Under the pieces are notes generated by a model. The model was given only the letters and a program-made list of their open reading frames with translations, did no database searches and was not told where the DNA came from. A stretch of 64,000 nt of DNA. It comes from Aegilops tauschii subsp. strangulata. Its lineage: Eukaryota; Streptophyta; Magnoliopsida; Poales; Poaceae. Shown here piece after piece: positions 46,366-58,439 of the stretch. Location of the stretch: NCBI RefSeq assembly GCF_002575655.3, contig NC_053040.3, positions 355,692,267 to 355,756,266 of the forward strand, written 5' to 3'. Position numbers and translations under genes: made by a program. Every line of letters starts with the position of its first letter. Positions within the stretch are counted from its first letter, which is position 1.

Positions 46366-48700
46366 GAGCATCTAATATACAACCGGACTTGCAAATCCGG
46401 CTCCTTATGCGTGCGGGAGCATAGGGACGCATCCGCGGATGGTGCCCGTAGACCCATCACATCTTGCGTCGCACATCCACATACCTTAAATGTCAATCCT
46501 TAAATCCATGAAATCCATGCACGTCGATCATACGATAGAAAGTGTCCGAATTCAACATATCGAATCAACGTAAAGCAAATCATAGGTCAACAAACCGGAC
46601 ATGCCAAAATAAAATTTATGTCCGAGCATGACGGATGGCTCACTTGTCAGATCACTGTCTGGGCGCCATCCATGCCACCTACTTCGAGCCCATGCTTGCG
46701 TCTTGCTCTGCCCGCATCCTTGCCTCATGCTCAACCTGCACCCGGGTTGCTTGCTCCGTCTGCATCATGGCCGCATGCTCCGCTGCCGCTGCCACAGCCG
46801 CCCTCACCGCCTCGTACTCCCTACGCTCGTTGATCTCTTTCCTCTTATCCGCAAACAACTTCTTTGCATGCTCATCCAATAGGTTTTCATCCGCCAACAT
46901 GATTTTCGCATCCTCCGCGTCCCGTACTAGTTGCAACCTCTCCTTCTCAAGCTCAATCTCTCCAAATGTCTTGACCTTCTCGAGTTCCCATTTGATCGCC
47001 GCCTCTTGCTTCTCTAACTCGATCTTCTCCCTCTCAATTTCCAGCTTCTTCTCTGCCCTCTTACGGTCCCATTCCATCCTCGCCTTCTACGCATCCAACA
47101 TGAGCTTGTACCTCTCCTCTTTCTTGTTCTCCCTTGCCGAAAAAATGACCGTCCATGTGGACGGTATTTTTGTAGCTGCAGCGTCAAGGGAGGACCTTGC
47201 CTTCTCCCACTCGTTTCCCATGACTTATCAGTTATCTTTTGGCACGGTGGCTCTTTCTTTCTCGACGAAAACATTGTTGTCTTCATCATCCAACCCAATT
47301 GATTGGTGGGAGCTTGAGCCATCATTTCTCTTCTTGACGACTTTGAGATCAGCCACAAGTTGTGTCTATTTTGGCACTCCATTCAATATGGTCAAATAAT
47401 GGTTAAAAGCAAACGACTTCTTCTCCGTCTCGTGATACAAAGTGGCCGACACCGCCGTCTAGCAAACAACATATGTATGAGCACGAGAATGCAAACACAA
47501 GAAGCATATGAAAATGATGACAAGATGAAACAATTGAGCTTACGTGAGTTGCCACTCCCATCCCACTTTAAGAGCGTTTGGTGGTCACCTGTGAGTAGTA
47601 GCCGACGTAATTGTTCACTTTCCCTTGAATGATCTCCCATCGATGTTGGAGAGATGCCACATTTACGGTTGGTCACGACAGGATGCGGCTCCACATACTC
47701 CTTTTGTTCGTGATACTCCTTCCAAATCTTCTCCAATACTTCTTGCCCTTTTGCTCGGTGCCGCATATTGGATCAATTGTTGTGATCAACCAAGCTTTGA
47801 CCAACAAGATTTCCTCAAAAGTCGGACCACTTGCCTTCGTCGTCTTGTCCTTCCTTTTCTTCTTGCTCGGATTGGGATCGGGTGTTGTCCCAACTTCAAA
47901 TGCGTTGCCCCCTAATTGGCAGTCCATTTGGGTCGGACCTTCATTGTCATTGATCATGTTCGACATGAATGCCTCCTAGATGATCATGGTTTGCAACCAT
48001 TCGTCACACATCTGAAATGAACTAGTGGTTTATGCAAAACATTGAACATGTCGTATGCAACAAAAACATACCGACCCTTGTTTGTCACTCCGTCGAACAG
48101 GTCGTGGGCATCCCGGGCGCAACCGATCCCCATGCTCATCCACCCCCGAACGAGATGCGACAGGTCACATACGTCCATCTCTGGCATCTGCATGGGCAGA
48201 AAGCTCTCCGGAATGGCCTAGCCGGCCGTCGGATCATCCTATGTCCCAACGTGGCCGGACGGCATAATCTGCGTCGGAGCTCGGGTGCGGGGTTCCGGGA
48301 GCGGCGGGGGAGACAGCTGCTCACCCATGTCTCCACCTCCCTGCACCGCCGCCGCTTCCCTCTCTCGCTGGCGGCCTAGCCGCATCTTCCGGATGACATT
48401 CTTTGCCTTGCACGACGAAGCCGAGGAAGGGACGTCGACGGACGAGGCGGACGTAGTCTCTGTCGTGGCGGCCGGGGACGGGCTGGACGACATCTAGGGA
48501 GTTGGATCGCGACCGGTGATGAGGATGGGGAGCAAGGTGGCGGGCGACGGTGGCTCGGGGCGGGAAAGGTAGGAGGGCGGCGGGAGCAGGAGGAAGAGTT
48601 TGGTGAATTTGGTGCAATTTGCGGTGGTGTCGGGCTGTTAAGTCCGACATGGCGGACGCCGGGGCGCCCCCATATTTGCACCTAGCTGCCAAAAAAATCC
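46366..48700 (-). mobile_element. second PIF/Harbinger-type element with decayed ORF1
   Basis: It starts GAGCATCTAATATACAACCG right after TTA and encodes a decayed Myb/trihelix-like ORF1 on the minus strand. A matching right terminus was not found; the end near 48700 is approximate and may be truncated. Confidence 0.55.
46679..48493 (-). pseudogene. Harbinger ORF1-like (Myb/trihelix with coiled-coil tail), many frameshifts
   Basis: The pieces occur in protein order in different frames. The N-terminal part is MSSSPSPAATTETTSASSVD (48493). The Myb/trihelix-like part holds FEEILLVKAWLITTIDPICG and EQKGKKYWRRFGRSI (47673-47966). A segment with SPTSMGDHSRESEQL is at about 47640. The long charged coiled coil runs from EWDRKRAEKKLEIEREKIEL to LFADKRKEINERREYEAV (47077-46679). 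Such proteins bind transposon ends and bring in the transposase in PIF/Harbinger systems. The transposase gene is not in the window. Confidence 0.6.
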
Positions 48701-49380
48701 CTAGATTTGGCTCGCTCGATCGAACCCATTCTAGGGAATGGTTCGTTCAATCCAGTGTCCCGTCCTTTTTTGCAAAAAAGACCCCAGACTATATTAACGC
48801 ACAAGCAGTGGTACAACGCACCCCACAAAGAAAGGAAATTACACCAAAGTCCTCGAGGAACCGAACCAGCACAATCCTCAGCGTGAGGTGAGGGCGTGTC
48901 GCCGCCGCCGCCGCCGCTCCCTCCTGGAGCCGGCGAGATCCTTGGATACGCAACCAGACTGTTGACGGACGGGAAGTCCTCACCTTCGGTCCCATAGGAC
49001 TAGCACGCCGAAAATAGGCCAGATCGGCACTGCAACACCACTGCAGCCGGCTTCAGAATAGATTAGCATCTCAAAACGCTGTCACAGGCAAGCACAGAGA
49101 AGATCTGGAGCCCACGAAACACCACTTTACATGCAGCGCTATCTGCCACACAGCCCCCAGCAATCCATAGCAAGGCCAGAGCCACCTTACCGCGACGAAG
49201 ACGAAGACAGGGGAAAAACGCTCGAGGAACATGACATCGCCTTCGCCACGAGAAGCACATCCAAAGCACAAAATCCCCCACATAATCCAGATGCCAATGC
49301 ACTGACGATCGGCCAGGGAAACGAAGAACTCAGCAGATCCAGAGATCAGCGAACACCAAAATCCGCACACTAATATACCC
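48701..49380. other. intergenic stretch, no supported gene
   Basis: GC-moderate sequence with a CCG repeat near 48900 and short frames on both strands (such as 49071-49439) that show no domain and no partner elsewhere in the window. It may be a remnant of a repeat I do not recognise. Confidence 0.4.
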
Positions 49381-51770
49381 TTTTTGCGAGATAGGAATGA
49401 TTTAGCTTCTAACTGGCTAACATTTCTTGGAGCGTCCAAAACTCACCTATTGTGAGACCTAATGTGGCATTGGGAGCTCCTATTTGCCGCTCGATGCGGC
49501 AAATAGTTACGTCAACGCACATGCAGCTCCAACTGAGACGACCTATGTAGTGATCTGTCACGGGCGACTAACTCAAGTGGCATCGTACTGAAGTTTTTCT
49601 TAGCGTTTTTGTTTTTTAAGAAAAAGTGCACATTTTAAAGTGAAAATGGTGAACAAAATTTGAAAACGTGAATAATATATGAAACATCAATAAATAAATC
49701 GTAAAACACGAACAATATATGTTTTATAAAATAATGAACAGTTCTCGAAATACCATTTTTTTGAAAATAATAACATTTTTTAAATTCTCTGAACATGTTT
49801 TGAAATTGCTGAACGTTTTTTTGGTCCAAACATTTGGTTGGAAATTCCAAAAAAAAATTGAAGAATGAGATTTTTTTTGAAATATGAAAACTTTTAAAAT
49901 TTGTGATCAATTTTTGAAAAAACAAGAACATTTTCAAACGACAAACAATTTTTCAATATACTGAACATTTTCCAAAATTAATTGTTTTTGAAAAAAGAAA
50001 CAAAAATATGAAAAGAAAAGAAAAATGATAAATAGAAAATCCAAGAAGAAAACAAAAATAACCTATAAAGAAACGAAAAAGAGGAACAGACTCAGGAACC
50101 TTCTAGAAGATTTCCAAAATCAGTAAAAATTTGGTCAAGAACGTCAGAGAAGGTTGCCAAAACCGGGATCGGTTGAACATCTTGACAAACAATTTTTAAA
50201 TATACTGAACATTTTCCGAAATTAATTATTTTTGAAAAAAGAAACAAAAATATGAAAAGAAAAAAATGATAAATAGAAAATCCAAGAAGAAAACAAAAGT
50301 AACCTATAACAAAAAAGAGGAACAGACTCAGGAACCTTCTAGAAGATTTCCAAAATCAGTAAAAATTTGGTCAAGAACGTCATAGAAGGTTGCCAAAACC
50401 GGGATCGGTTGAACACCGTAACAAGCCGGCCCAGTTAAACCGCTCGCTCACCAACTCTATGTGAGGCCTTAACATTTTTTACGACACAATGAGTGGTTAA
50501 TAGGATATTTCCGTGCCATTACCACAAGAGCCCCCCCCCCCCCCCCCCCCCGCCCCCAAAAAAAATGGGCTAGACCCATCGCAGAAGAAGCATGCGTCTG
50601 CCTTACACTATGCAAGTATTTTAAGCATGAGTTTAGAACCTCGAATATTGAGTCTAACAACCGCGCAAAGGATGCACTTAGTTTGGGGGTTGCCCGTCAT
50701 ATTTGGTTAGAACAACCCGCTGACCTTACCTTCGTCCCTATAACCATTGTGACGGTGTCACAAAAAGCTTTGAGAGTCTCAGAAGGAACTATATGTACAA
50801 TTTATCCATTCCCTTTTTTTCTTCAATTTTTTAAAAATGTTCTAGATATAGTTTGGGGACATCTTAGAAGAACTATAAATGTTTATTGTCCAAAAAAGTG
50901 AGCTTAGTAAATGTTTATCGTATGTTTGAAAATGTTTCACTGTGTGATAAAAAATTAATTATCTTCTATTATATTTTTTACATATTCATTAAAAATTATC
51001 AATCATTTATTGAAAAATATTTCATTGTATATTATAAAAAATCGATCTTCTACTAAAAAATATTCACACATTTTAAAATATTTTCATAAAAATTTTGAGA
51101 ACATGACAATTTATGAAATTGCCGGTGTAATATTTTGAAAAATGTTCATAGCATTCAAAATATGTTCCGGAGTTTTTAAAAGTCACACGCTTAAAATATT
51201 TTTATGACAGTTTTAATAAATGTTCATAAAATTTTGAAAATTTTCTGTAATTTTTTTAATAAATGTTCATAACCTATATAAAATGTTTGTGCCATTCAAA
51301 AAGATCATAAACACTTAAAAAAGTGTTCTCACGTTTTCAAATTTGTTCATATTTAAAAATATATTCTCTGTGTGTTTACGAATCTTTATTGTGTATTATA
51401 AAAATGCTAAATGTGCACTTTACAAATATTAAATGTGTATTTGATTAAATGTTCAAAGTATTTGAAAATGTTCATCGTGGACCCCAGAAATGTTCAACGT
51501 GTATTTGTAAAAGATGACATGTATTTATAAATGTAGGAAAATAGTAAAACCAACACCAAACCAATAGAAAACCAATAAATAACATTAGGGAAAATATAGA
51601 AAAAACCTTGTGGAACGTTCCTAAAGCTGGGCGGATGGTTCCTAAAACCGGTCCATATAAGCTTTCTGAAAACGCATTGTTGGGCAGGCCCGCCAAAGTA
51701 AACACTGTGGTCGAGGCTTAAGCGAGACATCATACTGGTGAATATTGCTATTGCACTAACCTACCAGGAT
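49381..51770. other. AT-rich unclassified element-like DNA
   Basis: It is made of short motifs such as GAACATTTT and TTTGAAAA variants on both strands, typical of the inside of some Mutator-like or other DNA elements in Triticeae, without a gene. It contains a perfect hairpin TATTTGCCGC-tcgat-GCGGCAAATA (49481-49505), a tandem duplication (49940-50416) and a run of about 22 C (near 50530). Its class cannot be set from the sequence alone. Confidence 0.4.
49940..50416. repeat. tandem direct duplication, about 244 and 233 bp units
   Basis: GACAAACAATTTTT starts both units (49940 and 50184), and both carry AGGAACCTTCTAGAAGATTT and end near GGGATCGGTTGAACA. The second unit has small deletions. 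They are nearly identical, so the duplication is young compared with the DNA around it. Confidence 0.85.
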
Positions 51771-52473
51771 GCCATACTAACATTCCTTGGACCTAAACCA
51801 CATTGAGGCCTTTTTATTGAGAGGGTTTATGTTAGTGAAAAATTGAAATGCGGAAGCCCGAAGCACACACCTAATTTGAGTATTTCACTATGTTTCCTAT
51901 CTTCTACATGGTTCAAGTAGTCATAGCCACCAAAACAGGGGAATCTTATACCTTTGAAATTCGTGTGAAAATACTACAAAAATGTCGAGTCCAACATGGG
52001 CCTACGGTTTGTTCTGGCAAATTTATGCATTATTTTTTGTCTTTTTAGGGTCCCTCAAAAGTTTTTTCATTTTCGTTCTTGCATATTTATGCATCCTTTG
52101 TCTTGGTTTATTATTATTGTTTTGCGATGGCAATTTTATGCATTTTTCATCCTGACAAATTCATGCATTTTTCTGCCTTTTTTAGTTATCACAAAATATT
52201 TGTTTTTATAGATGGCAACTATTTGTAAAAGGCGCCTAGTTGGGCCTAGCCTATTCCATTGTTTTCCCACTCGCATGCGGAGGTGGCTCGTTTGGAATCT
52301 AGACACAGATGTGATGTGCATAGATGCCCCCTTGTGGCGAAGGAGAGCATTCACTCGTTCGTCACTCTCACAGGAAACATTTACGCTAGGAGGCTCTCCG
52401 AGGGAATGTACACGCCCTATTAGTATCATTATAACAAATTTTAGCTCCCCGCAAAAAAAAAAACAAATTTTAG
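51771..52473. other. non-coding stretch left of the short LINE
   Basis: No gene is supported. Its part at 51890-52010 is similar in sense and order to 54694-54840 (CCTATCTTCTAC..., CACCAAAACAG, CATGGGCCTA..CGGTT), so the two are copies of one older repeat. It was also continuous with 53736 on before the LINE inserted. Confidence 0.5.
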
Positions 52474-52490
52474 CAGTTTACTATTGCTTT

Positions 52491-53718
52491 TTTACAGGGA
52501 GGCCTTCATGGCTAGCTTTATTAATTCAAATAACACTTACATCGTGTGCTAGAAAACTAGCAATAAAACTAGGGGGTGTCCCACCACAGAGTAGGAGGAT
52601 CAACACATCCCTGCTGAGCTAGCACATGCGTTACCATATTAGATTCCCTATTACAATGCTCGATAAAACCTTCCCGAAATCTTCCATAAAACTACGACAA
52701 ATATCAAGTAAAGGACCACCTACCATAGAATGACTATAGTCCGTGTTTAGAGATTCCACCACAATCAAGTTGTCCATCTGCAGCAGGAGCGAATTAATGC
52801 CAAGATTTGCAGCTAGTTTTAGTCCGTCTGCTAGAGTCGCTGCTTCTGCTGATACAATATTACCTGAATGCTCCAGTTTTGCGGTGGAAGCACCGATGAA
52901 CAGGTGATCCCTGATAACAACACCATATGAACCTGTATGATCCTCTTCAGAAAAGGATGCGTTGACATTCAAAATCACTTGGCCCAAACAATGGTTTTCT
53001 CCATCTGTTCATGCGTGCAACAGGGTTAGGCTTTCCATTTGCTCGGACAAAGTTCAACGTAAGTGCATGAATTGTCGGGCCTGTTCGCTCGGGTGTGTGG
53101 ACTTTTTCTTCGTTCTTCGACACTTGGCGCCGCTGCCACCACAAATACCAACTAGCGGCTGCAATTATCTCTGGTAATTGGATCACGTCCATGTACTGCA
53201 CCTGATTAGCTGGTTCGCAGAGTAAACTCTCAAGGATCTATGCCCCTGATCGATGAGGAATACATGCGCATGCAATGATTTCGTATAGTCCGGGTGATCT
53301 CCAAACCTCCTCTGGTCTGCTGCATGCGAATAGTGCATGGGCCACGTCCTCAACCTGCATCTGGCACACCGGACATTGACCTGAAGTTGCTATATGCCTG
53401 TTTGCTAGGACTCCCATGCAAGGTATCGCATTATGCATCCACCTCCATATAAATTTTTTGACCTTACCAGGCATTTGCAAGTTTCATGTTTTCTTCCAGA
53501 TTGGATGAGACGAAGAACCACTAAGACCATCTGAAGGAGTCTGACTCAAGTAGCTGTCCTCTCACTGCCTATAATAGGCCGATCTCACACTGAAGATCCC
53601 TGGCTTAGTAAGGTGCCATGCAATGTAATCTTCTACTGGTGATGAATCGGGATTTGTAGAATTCTTTCCGCATCAATATGCCAGAAATTATTCCTAACGA
53701 GGTCTTCATCCCAAGCAC
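52491..53718 (-). mobile_element. 5'-truncated L1-type LINE with a 17-bp target duplication
   Basis: CAGTTTACTATTGCTTT occurs at 52474-52490 and 53719-53735 and flanks the element exactly. The poly-A side is at the left as a short T run. Only the last 1.2 kb of the LINE was copied, as is common for target-primed reverse transcription. Confidence 0.9.
52631..53480 (-). pseudogene. LINE zf-RVT domain and C-terminal RNase H, frameshifted
   Basis: The frame 53480-53238 has the zinc-binding region of plant LINEs (VKKFIWRWMHNAIPCMGVLA, then CPVCQMQVEDVAHALFAC). The frame 53201-52947 (EIIAAASWYLWWQRRQVS) is the link typical of such proteins. The frame 52987-52631 is an RNase H-like domain (VILNVNASF, SAEAATLADGLKLAANLGIN, LLLQMDNLIVV). 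The frames are in order but shifted, so the copy is dead. The N-in-place-of-D in VNASF affects the usual first catalytic aspartate. Confidence 0.8.
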
Positions 53719-53735
53719 CAGTTTACTATTGCTTT

Positions 53736-54693
53736 AGCAACTGGGAGGTCCAATATGATGCTTCATGCGTCTAATTGTCGGGATCCCCCACAGGTGAATA
53801 CCATATCTTGGCCGACTCATTAATGCACTATGGCGACTAGGATGCTGTAGCGATCTGAATATTATATGGGCTGTTTTTCTTATTTTCTTTCGCAAACACC
53901 ATTTTTTTGAAAGAAGTGTATAGAATTTTGAAATATTTTTAGAAAACGCGATTTTAAAAAAATATTTATTTTTTAAAATTCAAACATTATTTAACATGCG
54001 AATACTTTTTTTAAAGTGAACAATTTTTTAAAATGTGAATATTGTTTTGCAAAATGTAGACCTTTTTTCAATTTTTTTATTTGCATACATTTGTTGTAAA
54101 GGTAAAAAAGACAAATTTACAAAAATTTGCATAAAAATGAATATTTAATAAAATGTAGATGTCCTTTAAATTTTTGATTTGTTTTGAAATAATTAATATT
54201 TTTTAGAAATTTTGTTTTTTCAAAGAAAAATAAAATAAAACCCCAAATAAACCTGCAAAGGAAAATTAGGAACCCCCCCCCCCCCCCCAAAGATTCCTTC
54301 CAAAATCAGTCAGGATCCTTCTAGAAGGTTCGCAAAACCGGATGTGTAGGTTCTAATGGGCCGGTTGCGCCACTTGCTCCCACTGATGATAACACCTTGT
54401 CTTTCAAATACCCCTCAAAACAAAACAAAACAAAATCTGTCGTTCGAATATTTACGAGCGTTTCCATTCTCAAAAGGAAAACAAAATTGAGACTGGTTAT
54501 ATGTATGTCTACCAGATATTTATTCTGGGTAAATCAATTTTTTAGGTCATTAGATGAAAGATCCAATGTCCGTTCTTCTTTCTTCTTCCTTGAGCTTTCT
54601 ACCTCCTCCGTCCGTTCTCCTTCCACAAAATTGACTTACCCAAATTGTAAATCTAGTCAACTAACATATAGATATTGTGAACAGAATTAGCTA
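53736..54693. other. AT-rich non-coding stretch with poly-C tract
   Basis: AATATTTTT-type motifs resemble those at 50.9-51.7 kb. A C run is at about 54273-54288. The block ATCCTTCTAGAAGGTTCGCA and the GGGCCGGTTGCGCC nearby recall 50.33-50.45 kb. No gene is supported. Confidence 0.4.
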
Positions 54694-56929
54694 CGCTTCC
54701 CATCTTCTACAAAGTTCAAAAAAGTCACCAAAACAGTGGAAATCACCGCCAGGAAAAAACAGAGGAATCAAAACACCTTTGGAAATTCGTGCGAAAATAG
54801 TGTAGAGGAATGTCCAGTGCACCATGGGCCTAACGGTTCGCACGCCGCAGCAGCAGCATTCCACGCCTCAATGATTCGAGCCTCGTTGCGATCCATCTCG
54901 CCCGAACCTGCTCCGTTCTTTTGCCGCCGTTATTGTACGGCCGCGCTGTTGCTACAGGAGCGCTACGAGGAAGAGAGATCCAAATCTCGCGGTGCAGTGC
55001 CAATGTGCGTGCACGCGCGCTCCCGATCGTCGCATGCGCCTACAGTCCTATCCACCTCCCGGCGATCGCAAGAGGCACAGTGTTTCTCCTGGACCAGATG
55101 TTCTCCTGGCCGCTGCGTGCCTCATGCCATGGTCTGAGATAATAGAATCTCTGCAAGGCTGGTCAGCCACCAACCACTGCGCAAATCATGCTCTGCCGAT
55201 CAGACGAGACGAATTTGGCATGGCTGAGTCCAATTTCGTCAAGGTTTTCCATGTGCCGTTGGTGCTACCATACCAAGTGGCCTCTGGATACGGCGCAGGG
55301 CCGCCATACCTGCACAGCGAAATGTCCTCCTTGTGCTGGCCACACATGTACTAGTATGTCAGAAGCCCAATCTACCCGCACCTTAACGGCCTCTGTTTCG
55401 TGCCTGGAGCCTGATGTGCTGCTTGCCTGTGTCTGTGTGGAGCGTAGCACTTGTCCTCTTCGTAAAATTTACCCTCTTCTTTACGTGGACGTACCGGCTT
55501 GGTGTTCGTCTGAGGAAGCGTTGCCGCTCGGGTGAGTGGTCGTGTGGTGCTCTTCTGCATTGGCTGGCGTGCAAATCTTTACCATGCACCACCACAAAGG
55601 CGCGAGAGATCCAATTAACAGGCCCAGTTTTTAATGGTTCCGAGCATTCCGGCCTCCGGCGAGCACTAGCCCGTCCCTTTTGTCGCCGGGTGCAACAGTG
55701 GCTGCGTGCGTGCTCGTTTAGAGTGGTCGCCGTCGCAAGCCATCATGGATCATGGGACGTAAACTATCTTTCATGATCATCTCGCAAGCTGCCAGTGGCA
55801 GCCCAGAGACGAGCAAGCTGCCACGGCCACCCAAACGAAGCAGCTTTCGCCATGGTTTTGCAGTCGGAAAAGATAAAGATAAGCGGGTAAAAAACAAGAC
55901 CACCGAGAGGCGAAAAGCGGTAAAGCGCGCGCGCGCGAGGTGCAATCTGTGGCGAAAGCTGGGATAAGATTCAATGCAACGCCAAAAGCGCAGGGGCGGC
56001 AAAGGGAGCAAAAGTATATGCGCATCGGTACGTGGTCTGCACGAGGGCAGCCGCTTTACGGTTTTTACCTCACTCGCTTGACCGACTCACTAGGAGTTGA
56101 TCGGAGTACGTGAAAAAGACCTGAGGTAAAACTGTAAAGAACTCAAGGCGGCACGGCCTTTAGGCCGGGTAAACACGCAGACGATGAACCTCGGATGCAT
56201 TTATGCGTTCGAGTTTGACTGCCTCAGTGAGCCGACGGATGAACCCTCGGCGAAGAACATCTTACGGAGAGGTAAAAATGCTGCTGCCACTCCGGTGTAG
56301 TTACCCTTTGTAGGTTGTGGTATCATTACCCCACGCCCAAATCGTAGTGTCAAGCATAGAGTAGCAATTAACTAACCAAGGACTGTCCTCACTTGGAGGT
56401 CCGCACCTGAATTACTTAACGATTTTCAAGAGTACGTGTGTGCTAGATGGTTCATAAAAGTATGAGTACAATGCAAATATAATAGTGATACTCCGTATAA
56501 AATGATGATAGGCAATAATTTATGTCTGCTAGTAGATGTTAGTATAGGTCGATATACAATTTGTATTAGACCGCTAATTAGGGGTCGGAAGTGATCGGTG
56601 ATCTCACAGTGTCAACTCAGCCGCATTTTTTAGACAAACTTTGGCAACTCAGCATCAGTGTTATTTTACCGAGTTTTTTTATGGAATGGAATTCAAACTT
56701 TGACACATACAAGAATAACTAAAATTGCATGCAATCACGGCCGGCCCATGAGGGGGGCAGGAGGGGCGGTCCTTCTGTCCTAGTATTTCAGTTCTGTTTA
56801 GTTCGTTGTTCTTTCTTTTCTTTACCTGCAAACCGTAGAAGAATACTTTTACGGTATATTTTATAAATAACAAAGAAAACAGTACGTTACAGAGTGAAGG
56901 AAGAAGCAGAAAAAAAGCAAAAAAAGGCC
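54694..56929. other. mixed sequence with no recognised gene or element
   Basis: The first 150 bases repeat 51890-52010. After that the sequence is GC-moderate and I find no partner in the window. Frames such as 54736-55137 and 55414-55776 overlap each other in several phases and show no domain. It may be the least repetitive DNA of the window. Confidence 0.4.
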
Positions 56930-56932
56930 TTA

Positions 56933-58407
56933 CGGCATCTCCAACGGCGACCCTCAAGCTATCCGCATATGCCTGAGCCGCGGAAGCCATCTAACGCGGT
57001 CGTGTATCGGTCCATGGCGCGGTCCGGACCATGATTTTCCCGCAAATCGGAACCAACCATGGGGGAAGGGGGGTGTTGCGGGAGTCTGGACACGCTAAAT
57101 GTCGCACACTCTGACTCCTGACCCACCCAAAAGGAAGGCGAGCCTGCGCTTTTGTAGCAACCCACACTGTTTTTGCACCAAAATCTTCCACTCTCTTCTT
57201 CCATGCCCGCCGCTCTCCACCCAATTCCTGCCCTTTTCTCCCACCCCCTTCTTGCTGCCGACGCGTGGATAGGGGGAGAACCTGTCAGAGATGGAGGTGG
57301 CGGCGGTACCGGAGGATCCGAGCATCACGCTTGCCCGGAAGATTAGCTCGGCTACACGGCGAACTCGCCGCATGAAGGCGAAGGCCGCAAAGGAGGAGAA
57401 CCTCAAGAAGCGGATGGCCGCCGGTGGGTGTGGTGGTGGCGGCGGTCATGGCGCTCATGCCGGATGTCACAACGGAGGGCGCGGTGCCCAAACGGGCGCG
57501 CCCACACTAAAGACGGCGCCGTGGCCGGAGCATTACAATCCTCCGTAGTTCTATGCCTCCATGCATCTTGAAACACTGCCAGAAAGGTGCCTTACATCAT
57601 CGACGTAAATTTGACACCGCTCTTCTCCGAGTATTCTTCACCGCAACTCGTCTGGGCGCGAACGGCGGGCGGAGAGGGCGAAACAACAAGGTGCGACGGC
57701 CAAGCTGATGGAGAGGTTTGAGGACATGTCGAAGAAGGACGAGGCATGCGTGAAGCGTTCGGACCTCAAGGAGGAGAAAAAGGCAGATAGGTTCAAATTG
57801 TTGATGGAGGTGACGGACAAGAAGCTCAAGCTCGAAGATAGGAGGACCATGATCGAAGAGAGGAAGGCTTTGCTTGAGGAAAAGAAGTTGAAGATCGCCG
57901 CCAATGCGGAGGATGCTAAGATGTTGACCTTGAATCTGGACTCTTTGGATGCCAATGCACGAATGATCGTGCAAACCGTCCGCTACCAGATGTTGCAGCG
58001 GTAGAAAGATCGGTCTAGCGGCGAATGATGAGGACGAAGCACAGGCGGATGTGGAGGCTACCTACGCAGCGGCGATGACACTTAGATTGGGGAGTAGATC
58101 ATTGGGCGTTGATCTGGCAGGGCAAAAAATTGCATGGACTGCCAGACTGATGTTCTTTTAGACTCGGGCATGCAAAAACTAAGCATACTTGCCTCTTTTT
58201 GGCTGTCATTGAGCATGCGATCCGGTGCTAGTGTGGTCCGGCGCGTTGTGTGAATCAGACTAAACTTGAATTTTAAATTGCCTTTTACTGGCGGACATAT
58301 ACAAGATAGCGTTGGATGACTGGCTCCCGCATCTGTTTCTGTGGACTGGTCCACCTGTCCACAGATAGATGTGAGAGGAAATTTGTGGGTCGCCATTGAA
58401 GATGCCC
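56933..58407 (+). mobile_element. non-autonomous PIF/Harbinger element with TTA duplication
   Basis: The ends are inverted repeats: CGGCATCTCCAACGGCGACC at the left and, in reverse, GGGCATCTTCAATGGCGACC at the right. TTA flanks both (56930-56932 and 58408-58410). At 1475 bp it holds ORF1 remnants but no transposase. Confidence 0.88.
57291..58003 (+). pseudogene. Harbinger ORF1 remnant (basic N-terminus and coiled-coil tail)
   Basis: The frame 57291-57548 starts MEVAAVPEDPSITLARKISS, with an alanine/lysine stretch and a glycine run. A second frame, 57708-58004, is a charged coiled coil (MERFEDMSKKDEACVKRSDL ... DRRTMIEERKALLEEKKLKI) ending QTVRYQMLQR. The Myb/trihelix part seen at 47.7-47.9 kb is missing between them. 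The tail motif NAEDAKML is shared with DAEDAKIML at 46.8 kb, so both come from the same type of protein. Confidence 0.6.
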
Positions 58408-58439
58408 TTAAAAGGCCAAGTAGCTAAGATGGCAGCTAG

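Noticed and set aside
50525..50560. Poly-C runs (also near 54280 and the G runs at 2535 and 11913) as biological signals
   Set aside because: Homopolymers of this length are error-prone in sequencing and slip easily in vivo. No pattern around them suggests a function.
54736..55776. A host gene at 54.7-55.8 kb from overlapping frames of 115-133 codons
   Set aside because: Several frames overlap on both strands with no domain, no convincing splice sites and no codon pattern. It is left as unassigned sequence.
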